From: Clostridiales bacterium
GTDB taxonomy: Bacteria > Bacillota_A > Clostridia > Peptostreptococcales > Anaerovoracaceae
Assembly (NCBI GenBank): GCA_024697655.1
Contig: JAILFI010000041.1
Span: 1 to 19,699 of the forward strand
Reading direction: 5' to 3'
Length of the DNA: 19,699 nt
Under the pieces are notes generated by a model. The model saw only the letters and a list, made by a program, of their open reading frames with translations, was not told where the DNA came from and searched no databases. Shown here in pieces: positions 1 to 5,812 of this stretch (position 1 is its first letter; every line of letters starts with the position of its first letter). The translations under genes and the position numbers were made by a program.

Positions 1-233
1 TCACCAGCTCATCTGAATCATACAGCCGGCGTGCCGCTTGGCTGTCCGGGAAAGCAAGAAGAGCAGAAAAGAATGCTCTGTTTTAAAACCAACAAGACAG
101 AACAGAAACAACTTGCATTAGTTTAGTGCAATTGTACTCGCGCCTAATTTAACTTACAATAAATTACAACTATTGAGCGTCGAAGAATCAACGAGTAACA
201 ACTTAAGATAACTCCCCAAGCGAAATAAGCATG
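1..233. other. Left edge with no confident gene
   Basis: I find no convincing gene here. The plus strand carries short open stretches running in from the edge (for example a frame stopping at 84-86) without recognisable protein features. A hairpin at 60-79 (AGAGCA, 8-base loop, TGCTCT) followed by GTTTT could be a weak plus-strand terminator for a gene lying to the left. A second inverted repeat, ACAGCC/GGCTGT, lies at 22-45. On the minus strand a promoter-like sequence at 131-159 points towards the edge, so a leftward transcript may begin here. Bases 86-230 are clearly more AT-rich than the rest of the window, as expected for a regulatory intergenic region. Confidence 0.4.
131..159 (-). promoter_or_regulatory. 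Possible leftward promoter
   Basis: Read on the minus strand, a -35 TTGTAA (154-159) and a -10 TACAAT (131-136) are separated by exactly 17 bases. Transcription would start near 124 and run off the left edge, downstream of the ssrA terminator. It would belong to whatever gene lies to the left. Matches are 4/6 and 5/6 to the sigma-A consensus. The region is AT-rich, so a chance match is possible. Confidence 0.4.
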
Positions 234-262
234 AAAAAAAGAAGGCTACGGCCTTCTTCTTT
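234..262 (-). terminator. Intrinsic terminator of ssrA
   Basis: The stem AAGAAGGC (239-246) pairs with GCCTTCTT (251-258) around a 4-base loop. On the minus strand it is followed by a run of T (complement of 234-240). It lies directly downstream of the tmRNA 3' end and is the natural transcription stop for it. Plus-strand T content at 257-262 is weaker, so the minus orientation is preferred. Confidence 0.85.
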
Positions 263-267
263 TCGTT

Positions 268-622
268 TGGTGGAGCTGGCGGGAGTCGGACCCGCGTCCA
301 AAACCACATCCACAAGAATTTCTCCGAGCGCATCCTCAGTTGGAATTATCGCTTAGCGGCGAGGCGAGAGGCGGCCTGCCGATCCGTTATCCCGTTGGTC
401 CCTTACGCTACCGGGAACTCACGCAAGGTTTTCCTGCATGTCGACGCCGGATCATGCACCTGCAGGTGAATGCAAGCCGACGCGCGGGGCTGAACTAAGC
501 AGCCAGTGCGAAAGATCTGTTATTTTTAGCGTTTGTATTTAACGGGTCCTTTTTAACGCAGCCGGACCAACTGCGGCTCGCTTATCCTGATTCAATGATC
601 CTGTCGAAACCATGACAGCCCC
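268..622 (-). ncRNA. ssrA: Transfer-messenger RNA (tmRNA)
   Basis: tmRNA rescues ribosomes stalled on mRNAs lacking a stop codon. It is charged with alanine, enters the empty A site with SmpB and encodes a degradation tag. The 5' end is GGGGCUG at 622-616, followed by the conserved tRNA-like segment GGTTTCGACAGG. The 3' end carries a T-arm with stem GCGGG/CCCGC and loop TCCGACT, then CAGCTCC, discriminator A and an encoded CCA (268-270). The acceptor stem pairs over seven positions with one G-U. At 355 nt it has the usual length for a one-piece tmRNA, and the tag reading frame is present. Its protein partner smpB is about 2.4 kb away on the same strand. The boundaries follow the acceptor stem and are probably accurate to a base or two. 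Confidence 0.97.
495..530 (-). other. tmRNA proteolysis-tag reading frame
   Basis: Inside tmRNA a short frame reads AKNNRSFALAA and stops at TAG (495-497). The ALAA ending is the classical signal recognised by ClpXP and related proteases. The resume codon is most likely GCU at 530-528, because an A then falls at position -4 relative to it, as in known tmRNAs. An AAC one codon earlier is the alternative. With the alanine supplied by the charged tmRNA the full tag would be A-AKNNRSFALAA. Confidence 0.85.
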
Positions 623-631
623 ATGATCGGA

Positions 632-667
632 AACAGCGGAAGCGAACATCTGTTTGCTTCCGCTGTT
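632..667 (-). repeat. 17-bp inverted repeat before ssrA
   Basis: AACAGCGGAAGCGAACA (632-648) pairs with 651-667 across a 2-base loop, with 16 Watson-Crick pairs and one G-T. It fills the space between the ssrA -10 box and the mature tmRNA 5' end at 622. It may end glnA transcripts, although there is no proper U-tract, and may also form the 5' leader of pre-tmRNA before RNase P trimming. The structure is seen; the roles are inferred. Confidence 0.8.
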
Positions 668-695
668 ATGATACCATACTTGCGTGTAAAGTCAA
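668..695 (-). promoter_or_regulatory. ssrA promoter
   Basis: On the minus strand, TTGACT (690-695) and TATCAT (668-673) are separated by 16 bases, a strong sigma-A-type promoter. It starts 3 bases after the glnA stop codon and reads into ssrA, with predicted initiation around 659-662. This gives tmRNA its own transcription independent of glnA. The first transcribed bases would fall within the hairpin at 632-667. Confidence 0.75.
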
Positions 696-698
696 TCC

Positions 699-2129
699 CT
701 AGAGATCGTAGTACAGCTCGAATTCGACCGGATGCGGTTCAACAGCGACTGCCGCCGCATTCTTCCTGTTGCGGTCGATCAGCTGATCGAGCAGCCTCTG
801 CGGGAAGACGCCGCCTGCCGTAAGGTAATCGTGATCCTTCTCCAGTTCGCGGATCGCTTCATCCAACGATGCCGGAAGACCGGTCAGTTTGGCCTTCTCT
901 TCGTCAGACAGTGTGTACAGGTTGAAGTCGTACGGCCCCCAGCCTTTCGCGTGCGGATCGATCTTGTTCTTGACACCATCGAGGCCCGCCATCAGGATCG
1001 CTGCGTATGCATAGTACGGGTTGCAGGTCGCGTCCGGGTTGCGCAGTTCGAAGCGCTTGACCTCCGGCGATTTGGCGTATGCCGGGATACGGATGACTGC
1101 GCTGCGGTTGCTCATCGCGTAGCCGATCGTGACCGGCGCTTCAAATCCGGGAACGAGTCTCTTGTAGGAGTTTGTCGACGGATTGGTGATCGCGCACAGG
1201 GACCGCGCATGGGTGAGCAGACCGCCCATGAACCAGTGAGCTGTTTCGCTCAGCTGCGCGTAGCCGTCCTTGTCATAGAAGACCGGTTCGCCGTTCTTGA
1301 AGAGCAGCATATGGACATGCATGCCGTTGCCGGCTTCTCTTGCCAGCGGCTTGGGCATGAAGGTCGCGGTCTTGCCGTGCGCGACGGCTTCGTTCTTGAT
1401 GACGTACTTGGCCGACATCGTATCGTCCGCCAGCTTGAGCATCTCACCAAGCTCGACTTCGATCTCCATTTGGCCGCTGCCGCCGACTTCCGGATGATGG
1501 TACTTGACCTCAACGCCGAATTCCTTCATCGCCAGACACATGCTGCTGCGCAGATCGTTATGGATATCCGTCGGAAGCGGGTTGTGATAGCCCGCTTTAG
1601 GTTTGAGCTGATACCCGTTGTTGTTATCCTCAAGTCCGGAGGAGAAGGCCGCCTGCTTCGATTCGATGCGGACGCCCATGTCGTGATTGGCGGTCTTGTA
1701 ACGGACCGAATCAAAAATGCTGAACTCGTACTCCGGGCCGATGAGCATTTTGTCCGCCACGCCGAGTTCTTCCATATATTCGAGCGCGCGGATCGCAACG
1801 TTTCTAGGATACTGGTCGAACGGACGGTTGTGCGGGAGATCGATCACGCGTACATCGCCGATCATGGAAAGCGTCGGCACGCTCATATACCTGTCGATGA
1901 CAGCGGAATCCAGAACAGGAATGAATACCATGTCGCTGTTCTCGACCGGTGCATAGCCGTAGTTGCTGCCGTCAAAGCCGATGCCGTGTTCCATCGTGCT
2001 TTCGGTGAGACGTTCCGCAGGAATGCTCAAATGTCTCCAGCGGCCGTCGATATCGGTCAGTTTGAAGTCTACCATCTGGATCCCGTTTTCTTTGATCAGT
2101 TTCTGGATGTCTTTCAGTGTTTTTGCCAT
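699..2129 (-). CDS. glnA: Glutamine synthetase, type I
   Basis: It makes glutamine from glutamate, ammonia and ATP in the cytoplasm, as a dodecamer in this family. At 476 residues it has the full-length GSI architecture. The N-terminal beta-grasp part contains GFDGSNYGY (51-59). The catalytic domain contains GPEYEFSIFD (131-140, metal-binding glutamate), the EVGGSGQMEIE region (214-224), NGMHVHM (268-274, catalytic His), NSYKRLVPGFEAP and NRSAVIRIP. The C-terminus reads HPVEFELYYDL, as in many GSI enzymes. The loop NLYTLSDEE occupies the place where GSI-beta enzymes carry the adenylylated Tyr of NLYDLPPEE, and a Tyr is present; no adenylyltransferase is visible here, so modification is unproven. 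The start is set by GGAGG 10 bases upstream. The gene stands alone with its own promoter, and no GlnR/TnrA-type box is evident. Confidence 0.96.
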   Translation of the reverse strand: MAKTLKDIQKLIKENGIQMVDFKLTDIDGRWRHLSIPAERLTESTMEHGIGFDGSNYGYAPVENSDMVFIPVLDSAVIDRYMSVPTLSMIGDVRVIDLPHNRPFDQYPRNVAIRALEYMEELGVADKMLIGPEYEFSIFDSVRYKTANHDMGVRIESKQAAFSSGLEDNNNGYQLKPKAGYHNPLPTDIHNDLRSSMCLAMKEFGVEVKYHHPEVGGSGQMEIEVELGEMLKLADDTMSAKYVIKNEAVAHGKTATFMPKPLAREAGNGMHVHMLLFKNGEPVFYDKDGYAQLSETAHWFMGGLLTHARSLCAITNPSTNSYKRLVPGFEAPVTIGYAMSNRSAVIRIPAYAKSPEVKRFELRNPDATCNPYYAYAAILMAGLDGVKNKIDPHAKGWGPYDFNLYTLSDEEKAKLTGLPASLDEAIRELEKDHDYLTAGGVFPQRLLDQLIDRNRKNAAAVAVEPHPVEFELYYDL

Positions 2130-2184
2130 AAGAATCTGCCCTCCTGCACCGCAAAACGTGCAACCGAGTTCTGTTTACACTCAT

Positions 2185-2213
2185 ATCGTATACGATTGCC
2201 GGATTGAATTCAA
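2185..2213 (-). promoter_or_regulatory. glnA promoter with palindromic boxes
   Basis: On the minus strand, -35 TTGAAT (2208-2213) and -10 TACGAT (2185-2190) are 17 bases apart, about 56 bases upstream of the glnA start. The -35 lies inside the 14-bp perfect palindrome GATTGAATTCAATC (2202-2215). The -10 lies inside the 12-bp perfect palindrome ATCGTATACGAT (2185-2196). This overlap suggests repressor or activator binding at the promoter. The hexamers match the consensus only moderately. Confidence 0.55.
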
Positions 2214-2246
2214 TCTTTGATTGCCATTTTTCTGTCAAATGCACAG

Positions 2247-2282
2247 AAAAGGAAACAGCACCCCGTGAAGGGTGCTGTTTCC
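2247..2282 (-). terminator. Terminator of the rluC-like/lepB/smpB/prx operon
   Basis: GGAAACAGCACCC (2251-2263) pairs perfectly with GGGTGCTGTTTCC (2270-2282) around a 6-base loop. On the minus strand it is followed by TTTTC. It lies 65 bases past the peroxiredoxin stop codon and before the glnA promoter, so it separates the operon from glnA. Confidence 0.88.
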
Positions 2283-2347
2283 ACTGCTTGATATCAAGAT
2301 CCGACATGCGTCGGGATTCCTGCTCTTTTGAAAGGCTTCGGAGATCC

Positions 2348-3022
2348 TCAGCCGAGTTTCCTGGAACCCAGATACCAGTCGTAGATTTCCACGTCATCAT
2401 CGCTTTCCGCAGCAGCCATCCGCTCTTCCGCCGCCTCGAGCGTCAGCGGTGCGGGCATGACGACCGGATCGCCCGGACGCCAGTCTGCCGGTGTGGAGAC
2501 ATTGTACTCATCGTGCGTCTGCAGAGACTGGACGATGCGTTTGATCTCATCGAAATTACGGCCGCAGGACATCGGATAGTACAGGATCGTGCGGATGACC
2601 CCTTCCGGATCGATAATAAAGACCGCGCGGACCGTCTGGGTCTTGGCGACCGTCTGCAGCATCCCGTATTTCCTTGCGACATCCATGCTGATGTCCGCAA
2701 TGATCGGGAACGGCAGTTTTACACAGCCTTCTCCTTTCCAATCGATGTGCTCAATGCTTTTCGCCCACGCGAGATGCGAATGGACCGAATCGATGGACAG
2801 GCCGATCAGCTTGCAGTTCATCGCTTCGAATTCATCCGCCATCCTTGCGAACGTGATGAACTCGGTCGTGCAGACCGGGGTGAAATCAGCCGGATGCGAG
2901 AACAGGATGACCCAGTGTCCCTTATAGTCTTCAGGGAAATTGATCTTCCCCATTGTCGTCATCGAACGGAATGCCGGTGCCTGGTCACCGATCATCGGCA
3001 TTGCATAAGCTCTTTCTTCCAT
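2348..3022 (-). CDS. Peroxiredoxin, Prx6 type
   Basis: It reduces hydrogen peroxide and organic hydroperoxides through a peroxidatic cysteine, acting in the cytosol. The active-site motif SHPADFTPVCTTE (42-54) places that cysteine at C51, with His44 in the position typical of the Prx6 family; VRAVFIIDPEG (131-141) contains the conserved Arg. The long C-terminal domain after residue 150 (WRPGDPVVMPAP and beyond) is also of Prx6 type. The other cysteines are C70, C100 and C153. The C-terminal cysteine pair used for resolution in archaeal Prx6 enzymes is absent, so a 1-Cys mechanism or an outside reductant is likely. AAGGAG lies only one base before an ATG at 3028 but seven before the ATG at 3022, so I chose 3022 (224 residues). 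It is the last gene of the operon, 24 bases after smpB. Confidence 0.93.
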   Translation of the reverse strand: MEERAYAMPMIGDQAPAFRSMTTMGKINFPEDYKGHWVILFSHPADFTPVCTTEFITFARMADEFEAMNCKLIGLSIDSVHSHLAWAKSIEHIDWKGEGCVKLPFPIIADISMDVARKYGMLQTVAKTQTVRAVFIIDPEGVIRTILYYPMSCGRNFDEIKRIVQSLQTHDEYNVSTPADWRPGDPVVMPAPLTLEAAEERMAAAESDDDVEIYDWYLGSRKLG

Positions 3023-3046
3023 GATCATTCTCCTTTCCGTGCAGGA

Positions 3047-3505
3047 TCAGCGTCTGGTTTCGCGCAGCATCCGCCGGGAAGCGTCCTTCCTGGCGATATC
3101 GTCGCGCTTGTCGTACAGTTTTTTGCCCCTTGCAAGGGCGATCTCCAGTTTGGCTCTGCCGTCCTCATTGATGTAGAGCTGCAGCGGGACGACCGTCAGA
3201 CCCTTTTCTTTCATTTTCTGTTCGATCTTACGGATCTCCCTTTTGTGCAGCAAAAGCTTGCGGTCCCGCAGCGGATCCACATTGAAGATGTTGCCGTGGT
3301 CGTACGGACTGATGTGCATACCGTGAATGACGGCTTCCCCGTGTCCGACCTTGACGTAACTCTCTTTCAGATTGACTTTGCCCTGCCGGATGGATTTGAT
3401 CTCCGTGCCCGTCAGGACGATACCCGCCTCGAATGTCTCGAGAATGAAATAGTCGTGTCTGGCTTTTTTGTTATTCGCGATCAGTTTTCTCTTTCTCTGC
3501 TGCAT
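3047..3505 (-). CDS. smpB: SsrA-binding protein SmpB
   Basis: SmpB binds the tRNA-like domain of tmRNA and is needed for trans-translation on stalled ribosomes. The 152 residues match the family closely. The opening [13 protein letters not shown] is typical, followed by [18 protein letters not shown] (23-40), KESYVKV, the HISPYDHGN region and the basic C-terminal tail with [19 protein letters not shown], which becomes ordered in the decoding centre. The length is normal and nothing is missing. The ribosome site is weak (AAGAG before ATG). It follows lepB by 33 bases and precedes the peroxiredoxin gene on one transcript. The ssrA gene lies about 2.4 kb downstream on the same strand. Confidence 0.98.
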   Translation of the reverse strand: MQQRKRKLIANNKKARHDYFILETFEAGIVLTGTEIKSIRQGKVNLKESYVKVGHGEAVIHGMHISPYDHGNIFNVDPLRDRKLLLHKREIRKIEQKMKEKGLTVVPLQLYINEDGRAKLEIALARGKKLYDKRDDIARKDASRRMLRETRR

Positions 3506-3538
3506 GTATTCTCTTTGCAGGAGTCCCTGCTTTTCCTT

Positions 3539-4420
3539 CTATTCCAGTTTGCCGAATCCGTCAAACGGCCACAGCCGGAACACCGCTTTCCCGACAATGG
3601 TATCCTCTTCGATCGGACCGAAACTGCGGCTGTCCACGCTGACCTCCCGGTGGTCACCCATGACAAATACTTCGCCGTCGCCGAGTGTGATTTCCTCCAT
3701 ATAGCCGGGGGTGCCGCCTTCCGCGATATACGGCTCTTCCAGTGCTTCCCCGTTCAGGTAGACCTCGCCGCCCTGTACGGAGATCTTGTCACCCGGCAGT
3801 CCGATCACGCGCTTGATCAGGAGTTTGTTATGCGATTCATCCAGTTTCAGTTCGGATTTGAAAATCACGATGTCGCCCCGCTCCAGATCTCCGAACCGGT
3901 ACGCCTGTCTGCTCATCAGCAGATAGTCCCGCGGCTCCACGGTGGGCTCCATCGATGTTTCCTGTACGATCGTCGGGCGGACGAATGCCGAGATGACGAG
4001 CGCGATGATGCACGCGATGACGATATCCTTGATGATCAGTCTGGCATTGTCCGTCAGCAGCGCGCGTCTCTGCCGGCGCTTCGCACGGCGGCCCCTGCGC
4101 TCCTCGGCAGCAGAAGGCTGTCTGGCATGCTGCTTCTCAGCCTCCGGATCGAAGATGACGGTGTCGACTTCCGGATCGCGCGGATCAGGTCTTGTGACTG
4201 CGCGCGCCTCGTCTGTCTTCGGGTGCCTGCGGGACGGCGTCGCCCCTTCATCGATCGTGATCTCTTTATGAGGCTGCGGCTTGGCAGGCTCTTCCGCGGG
4301 TGCCGCCTCTTCGACAAGCCTCTTGAAGTCTGCGTCCAGTCTGGCTGTTTCCCTCTTTTCTACTTCTGTAGCGACGTTGATGTCCAACAGATCATCAAAC
4401 TGTCTGTTTTCTTCCCTCAT
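3539..4420 (-). CDS. lepB: Signal peptidase I with long N-terminal extension
   Basis: This is a membrane serine protease that removes signal peptides from exported proteins. With the start at 4420 it has 293 residues. Residues 1-128 form a highly charged cytoplasmic region rich in E, R, K and P. One membrane segment follows (about 129-148, IIKDIVIACIIALVISAFV). The catalytic region has the Ser motif QETSMEP (Ser156), the Lys motif LIKRVIGLPGD (Lys203) and GDHREVSVDSRSFG (255-268, where most relatives have GDNR). The start is uncertain: ATGs at 4432 and 4420 lie 1 and 13 bases after AAGGAG, neither ideal. The gene overlaps the 3' end of the pseudouridine synthase gene by about 26 bases, suggesting translational coupling. 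Unlike many small SPase I proteins, this one has an unusually long cytoplasmic extension. Confidence 0.93.
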   Translation of the reverse strand: MREENRQFDDLLDINVATEVEKRETARLDADFKRLVEEAAPAEEPAKPQPHKEITIDEGATPSRRHPKTDEARAVTRPDPRDPEVDTVIFDPEAEKQHARQPSAAEERRGRRAKRRQRRALLTDNARLIIKDIVIACIIALVISAFVRPTIVQETSMEPTVEPRDYLLMSRQAYRFGDLERGDIVIFKSELKLDESHNKLLIKRVIGLPGDKISVQGGEVYLNGEALEEPYIAEGGTPGYMEEITLGDGEVFVMGDHREVSVDSRSFGPIEEDTIVGKAVFRLWPFDGFGKLE

Positions 4421-5378
4421 TGCCTGTGGCATTCTCCTTGAATAGTGCTTTCTGTATCCTCGTAAAAGTGTCCGGCGGCGGGCACTCGATCGTCTTTCCC
4501 GCCAGCGGTCCTTCGTGGAACCGCATTGCCGCGCAGTGCAGCAGCTGTCCGCGGACACCGTATTCTTTCTTTGCTGCTTCGTTGATCTTCGGTGCCCCGT
4601 ATTTGGGATCGCCCAGGATCGGATGGCCTACCTCCGCCAGATGCAGCCGGATCTGATGCGTCCGTCCCGTCAGGATCCGGACACGCACCAATGTGTATTT
4701 GCCGCTCGCGGCGAGCGGTGTGACGAGCGTCTCCATCCACTTGCCTTCTTCGGCAAGGCGGGAACGGTTGTCCGTCTCATCCCGGACCATCCTGTCGCGG
4801 AGCATGAGCGTTTCTTCGATCCGCCCCGTCACGATGGCCAGGTACTCCTTATCAACGGCTTCCTTATCGCGCATCAGCGCAGTATAGGTGCGCAGCGCTT
4901 CCTGCGTCTTGCCGAACAGAACGATGCCGGTCGTGTTGCGGTCGAGCCGGTTGACAGCAGCCGGGCGGAAGTGGTTTTCTTTCACCGGCGAATAATCGCC
5001 CTTCTCCATCAGATACCCTTCGACCTGGTTGACGAGCGTGTTTTTCTTTTCCGTCTTGTCGCCGTGGGTCAGCAGCCCGAATGGTTTGCCGACAAACAGT
5101 ACCTGCTCATCCTCGTAAAGGACCTTGAACTGCCGGCGCACATGCCAGACCCTGCGCGTGCTGCGCAGCGCCTCCGCCTGTTCCTCCGAAATATAGACGC
5201 TGATCTCATCACCTTCGGACAGCAGTGTTTCCCGGCTTGCGCGTTTGCCGTTCACCTTGACGTCCTTGCGGATCATCTTGTAGATGAGCGACAGCGGTGC
5301 CTTGTCGAAATACTGTCTGAGAAAGCGGTCCAGTCTGCGCTGGGCGTCGTTTGTTCCTGCTTTGATCGTGACCATCAT
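4395..5378 (-). CDS. RluC/RluD-family pseudouridine synthase
   Basis: It converts specific uridines, most likely in 23S rRNA, to pseudouridine. An S4 RNA-binding domain occupies about residues 12-66 (RLDRFLRQYFDKAPLSLIYKM is characteristic). The catalytic domain runs from about 85 to 300, with the motif AAVNRLDRNTTG (140-151, catalytic Asp146), the segment GRTHQIRLH (238-246) and GHPILGDPKYG. The target site cannot be read from sequence, so no symbol is given. The start is ATG at 5378 or the ATG immediately after it (5375); a GTG at 5390 would place the promoter -10 inside the gene. No ribosome binding site precedes either ATG, and TATAAT lies only three bases upstream, so the mRNA may be leaderless. 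It heads the operon with lepB, smpB and the peroxiredoxin gene. Confidence 0.93.
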   Translation of the reverse strand: MMVTIKAGTNDAQRRLDRFLRQYFDKAPLSLIYKMIRKDVKVNGKRASRETLLSEGDEISVYISEEQAEALRSTRRVWHVRRQFKVLYEDEQVLFVGKPFGLLTHGDKTEKKNTLVNQVEGYLMEKGDYSPVKENHFRPAAVNRLDRNTTGIVLFGKTQEALRTYTALMRDKEAVDKEYLAIVTGRIEETLMLRDRMVRDETDNRSRLAEEGKWMETLVTPLAASGKYTLVRVRILTGRTHQIRLHLAEVGHPILGDPKYGAPKINEAAKKEYGVRGQLLHCAAMRFHEGPLAGKTIECPPPDTFTRIQKALFKENATGNEGRKQTV

Positions 5379-5381
5379 AAT

Positions 5382-5409
5382 ATTATACACTGACCGGGCG
5401 TGTTTTCAC
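5382..5409 (-). promoter_or_regulatory. Promoter of the pseudouridine synthase operon
   Basis: On the minus strand there is a perfect -10 TATAAT (5382-5387), with a weak -35 GTGAAA (5404-5409) 16 bases upstream. Initiation would be expected near 5375-5377, on top of the tandem ATG start codons, implying a leaderless or nearly leaderless transcript. Confidence 0.5.
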
Positions 5410-5507
5410 ACCTCTGATTTGCATTATCTTGCTGCCGCGGTACAAAACCGCTCCGGTCCGCACCGCACAGAGTCCTTACGATTTTTATGGAATCGCTGCG
5501 GTTCCTG

Positions 5508-5516
5508 TGGTAAAAT
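5508..5516 (+). promoter_or_regulatory. Extended -10 promoter of the aldolase block
   Basis: TGGTAAAAT carries the TGn extension plus a 5/6 match to TATAAT, which can work without a good -35. The hexamer 17 bases upstream (TGGAAT) is poor. It lies 22 bases before the small membrane protein gene and faces away from the pseudouridine synthase promoter, so the 160-base gap holds divergent promoters. Confidence 0.55.
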
Positions 5517-5538
5517 AACTTGGTAAGGAGATTTTGCT

Positions 5539-5730
5539 ATGGAAAAAATCAAAGACTTCTTTTACAACAAAAATGACGTGCTCATCGCCCTGCTGATCCT
5601 GGCATGTGCCGCCGCTGTCATCTACTTCCGCGTCCGCGCGATCATGGCGTATCCGCAGCAGCAGATGGAAGACTCCGGCGCAGTCATCGACATGGCGAAA
5701 GCCGCGTTTACTATGCTCGGCATCGGCTGA
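5539..5730 (+). CDS. Small single-span membrane protein, function unknown
   Basis: I do not recognise a named family. The 63 residues have a short charged N-terminus (MEKIKDFFYNKND), one hydrophobic segment (about 14-31, VLIALLILACAAAVIYF), a basic flank (RVRAIM) and a mildly acidic tail. The charges predict a single-pass protein but do not give a clear orientation. Gene status is supported by AAGGAG eight bases before the ATG, an extended -10 promoter upstream, coding-like GC-rich third positions and a terminator-like hairpin after it. It sits directly before the aldolase gene, 82 bases apart. Similar-looking small membrane proteins occur in Firmicutes, but I cannot assign a role from this sequence. 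Confidence 0.75.
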   Translation: MEKIKDFFYNKNDVLIALLILACAAAVIYFRVRAIMAYPQQQMEDSGAVIDMAKAAFTMLGIG

Positions 5731-5743
5731 TCCGGGCAGCACG

Positions 5744-5773
5744 CATCGCCCGCATGGGCGATGTCTTGTTTTT
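5744..5773 (+). terminator. Terminator or attenuator before the aldolase gene
   Basis: CATCGCCC (5744-5751) and GGGCGATG (5756-5763) form a perfect 8-bp stem with a 4-base loop, followed by TCTTGTTTTT. It lies 13 bases after the small membrane protein stop. Only about 30 bases remain before the aldolase ribosome binding site and no promoter is visible there, so partial read-through or attenuation is likely. Confidence 0.8.
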
Positions 5774-5812
5774 ACGTTATTACAAAAGCGTGTTCCAATA
5801 CGGAGGTCAACA

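Noticed and set aside
2160..2190. GlnR/TnrA operator upstream of glnA
   Set aside because: I looked for TGTNA-N7-TNACA and found only a TGTAA half-site on the minus strand with no matching partner.
732..2207. 491-codon plus-strand frame opposite glnA
   Set aside because: This antisense shadow covers the whole glnA gene and contains no recognisable domain.
2204..4441. 745-codon plus-strand frame opposite peroxiredoxin, smpB and lepB
   Set aside because: It spans three clear minus-strand genes and their terminator, has no ribosome site and shows no family features.
4421..4558. Longer N-terminus for signal peptidase I starting at 4558
   Set aside because: The extra residues lie inside the pseudouridine synthase gene, read as basic and Cys-rich nonsense, and lack a ribosome site.
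5606..5812. Longer N-terminus for the aldolase starting at 5606
   Set aside because: It overlaps the small membrane protein gene and the terminator. A clear GGAGG precedes the ATG at 5813, where the family sequence begins.
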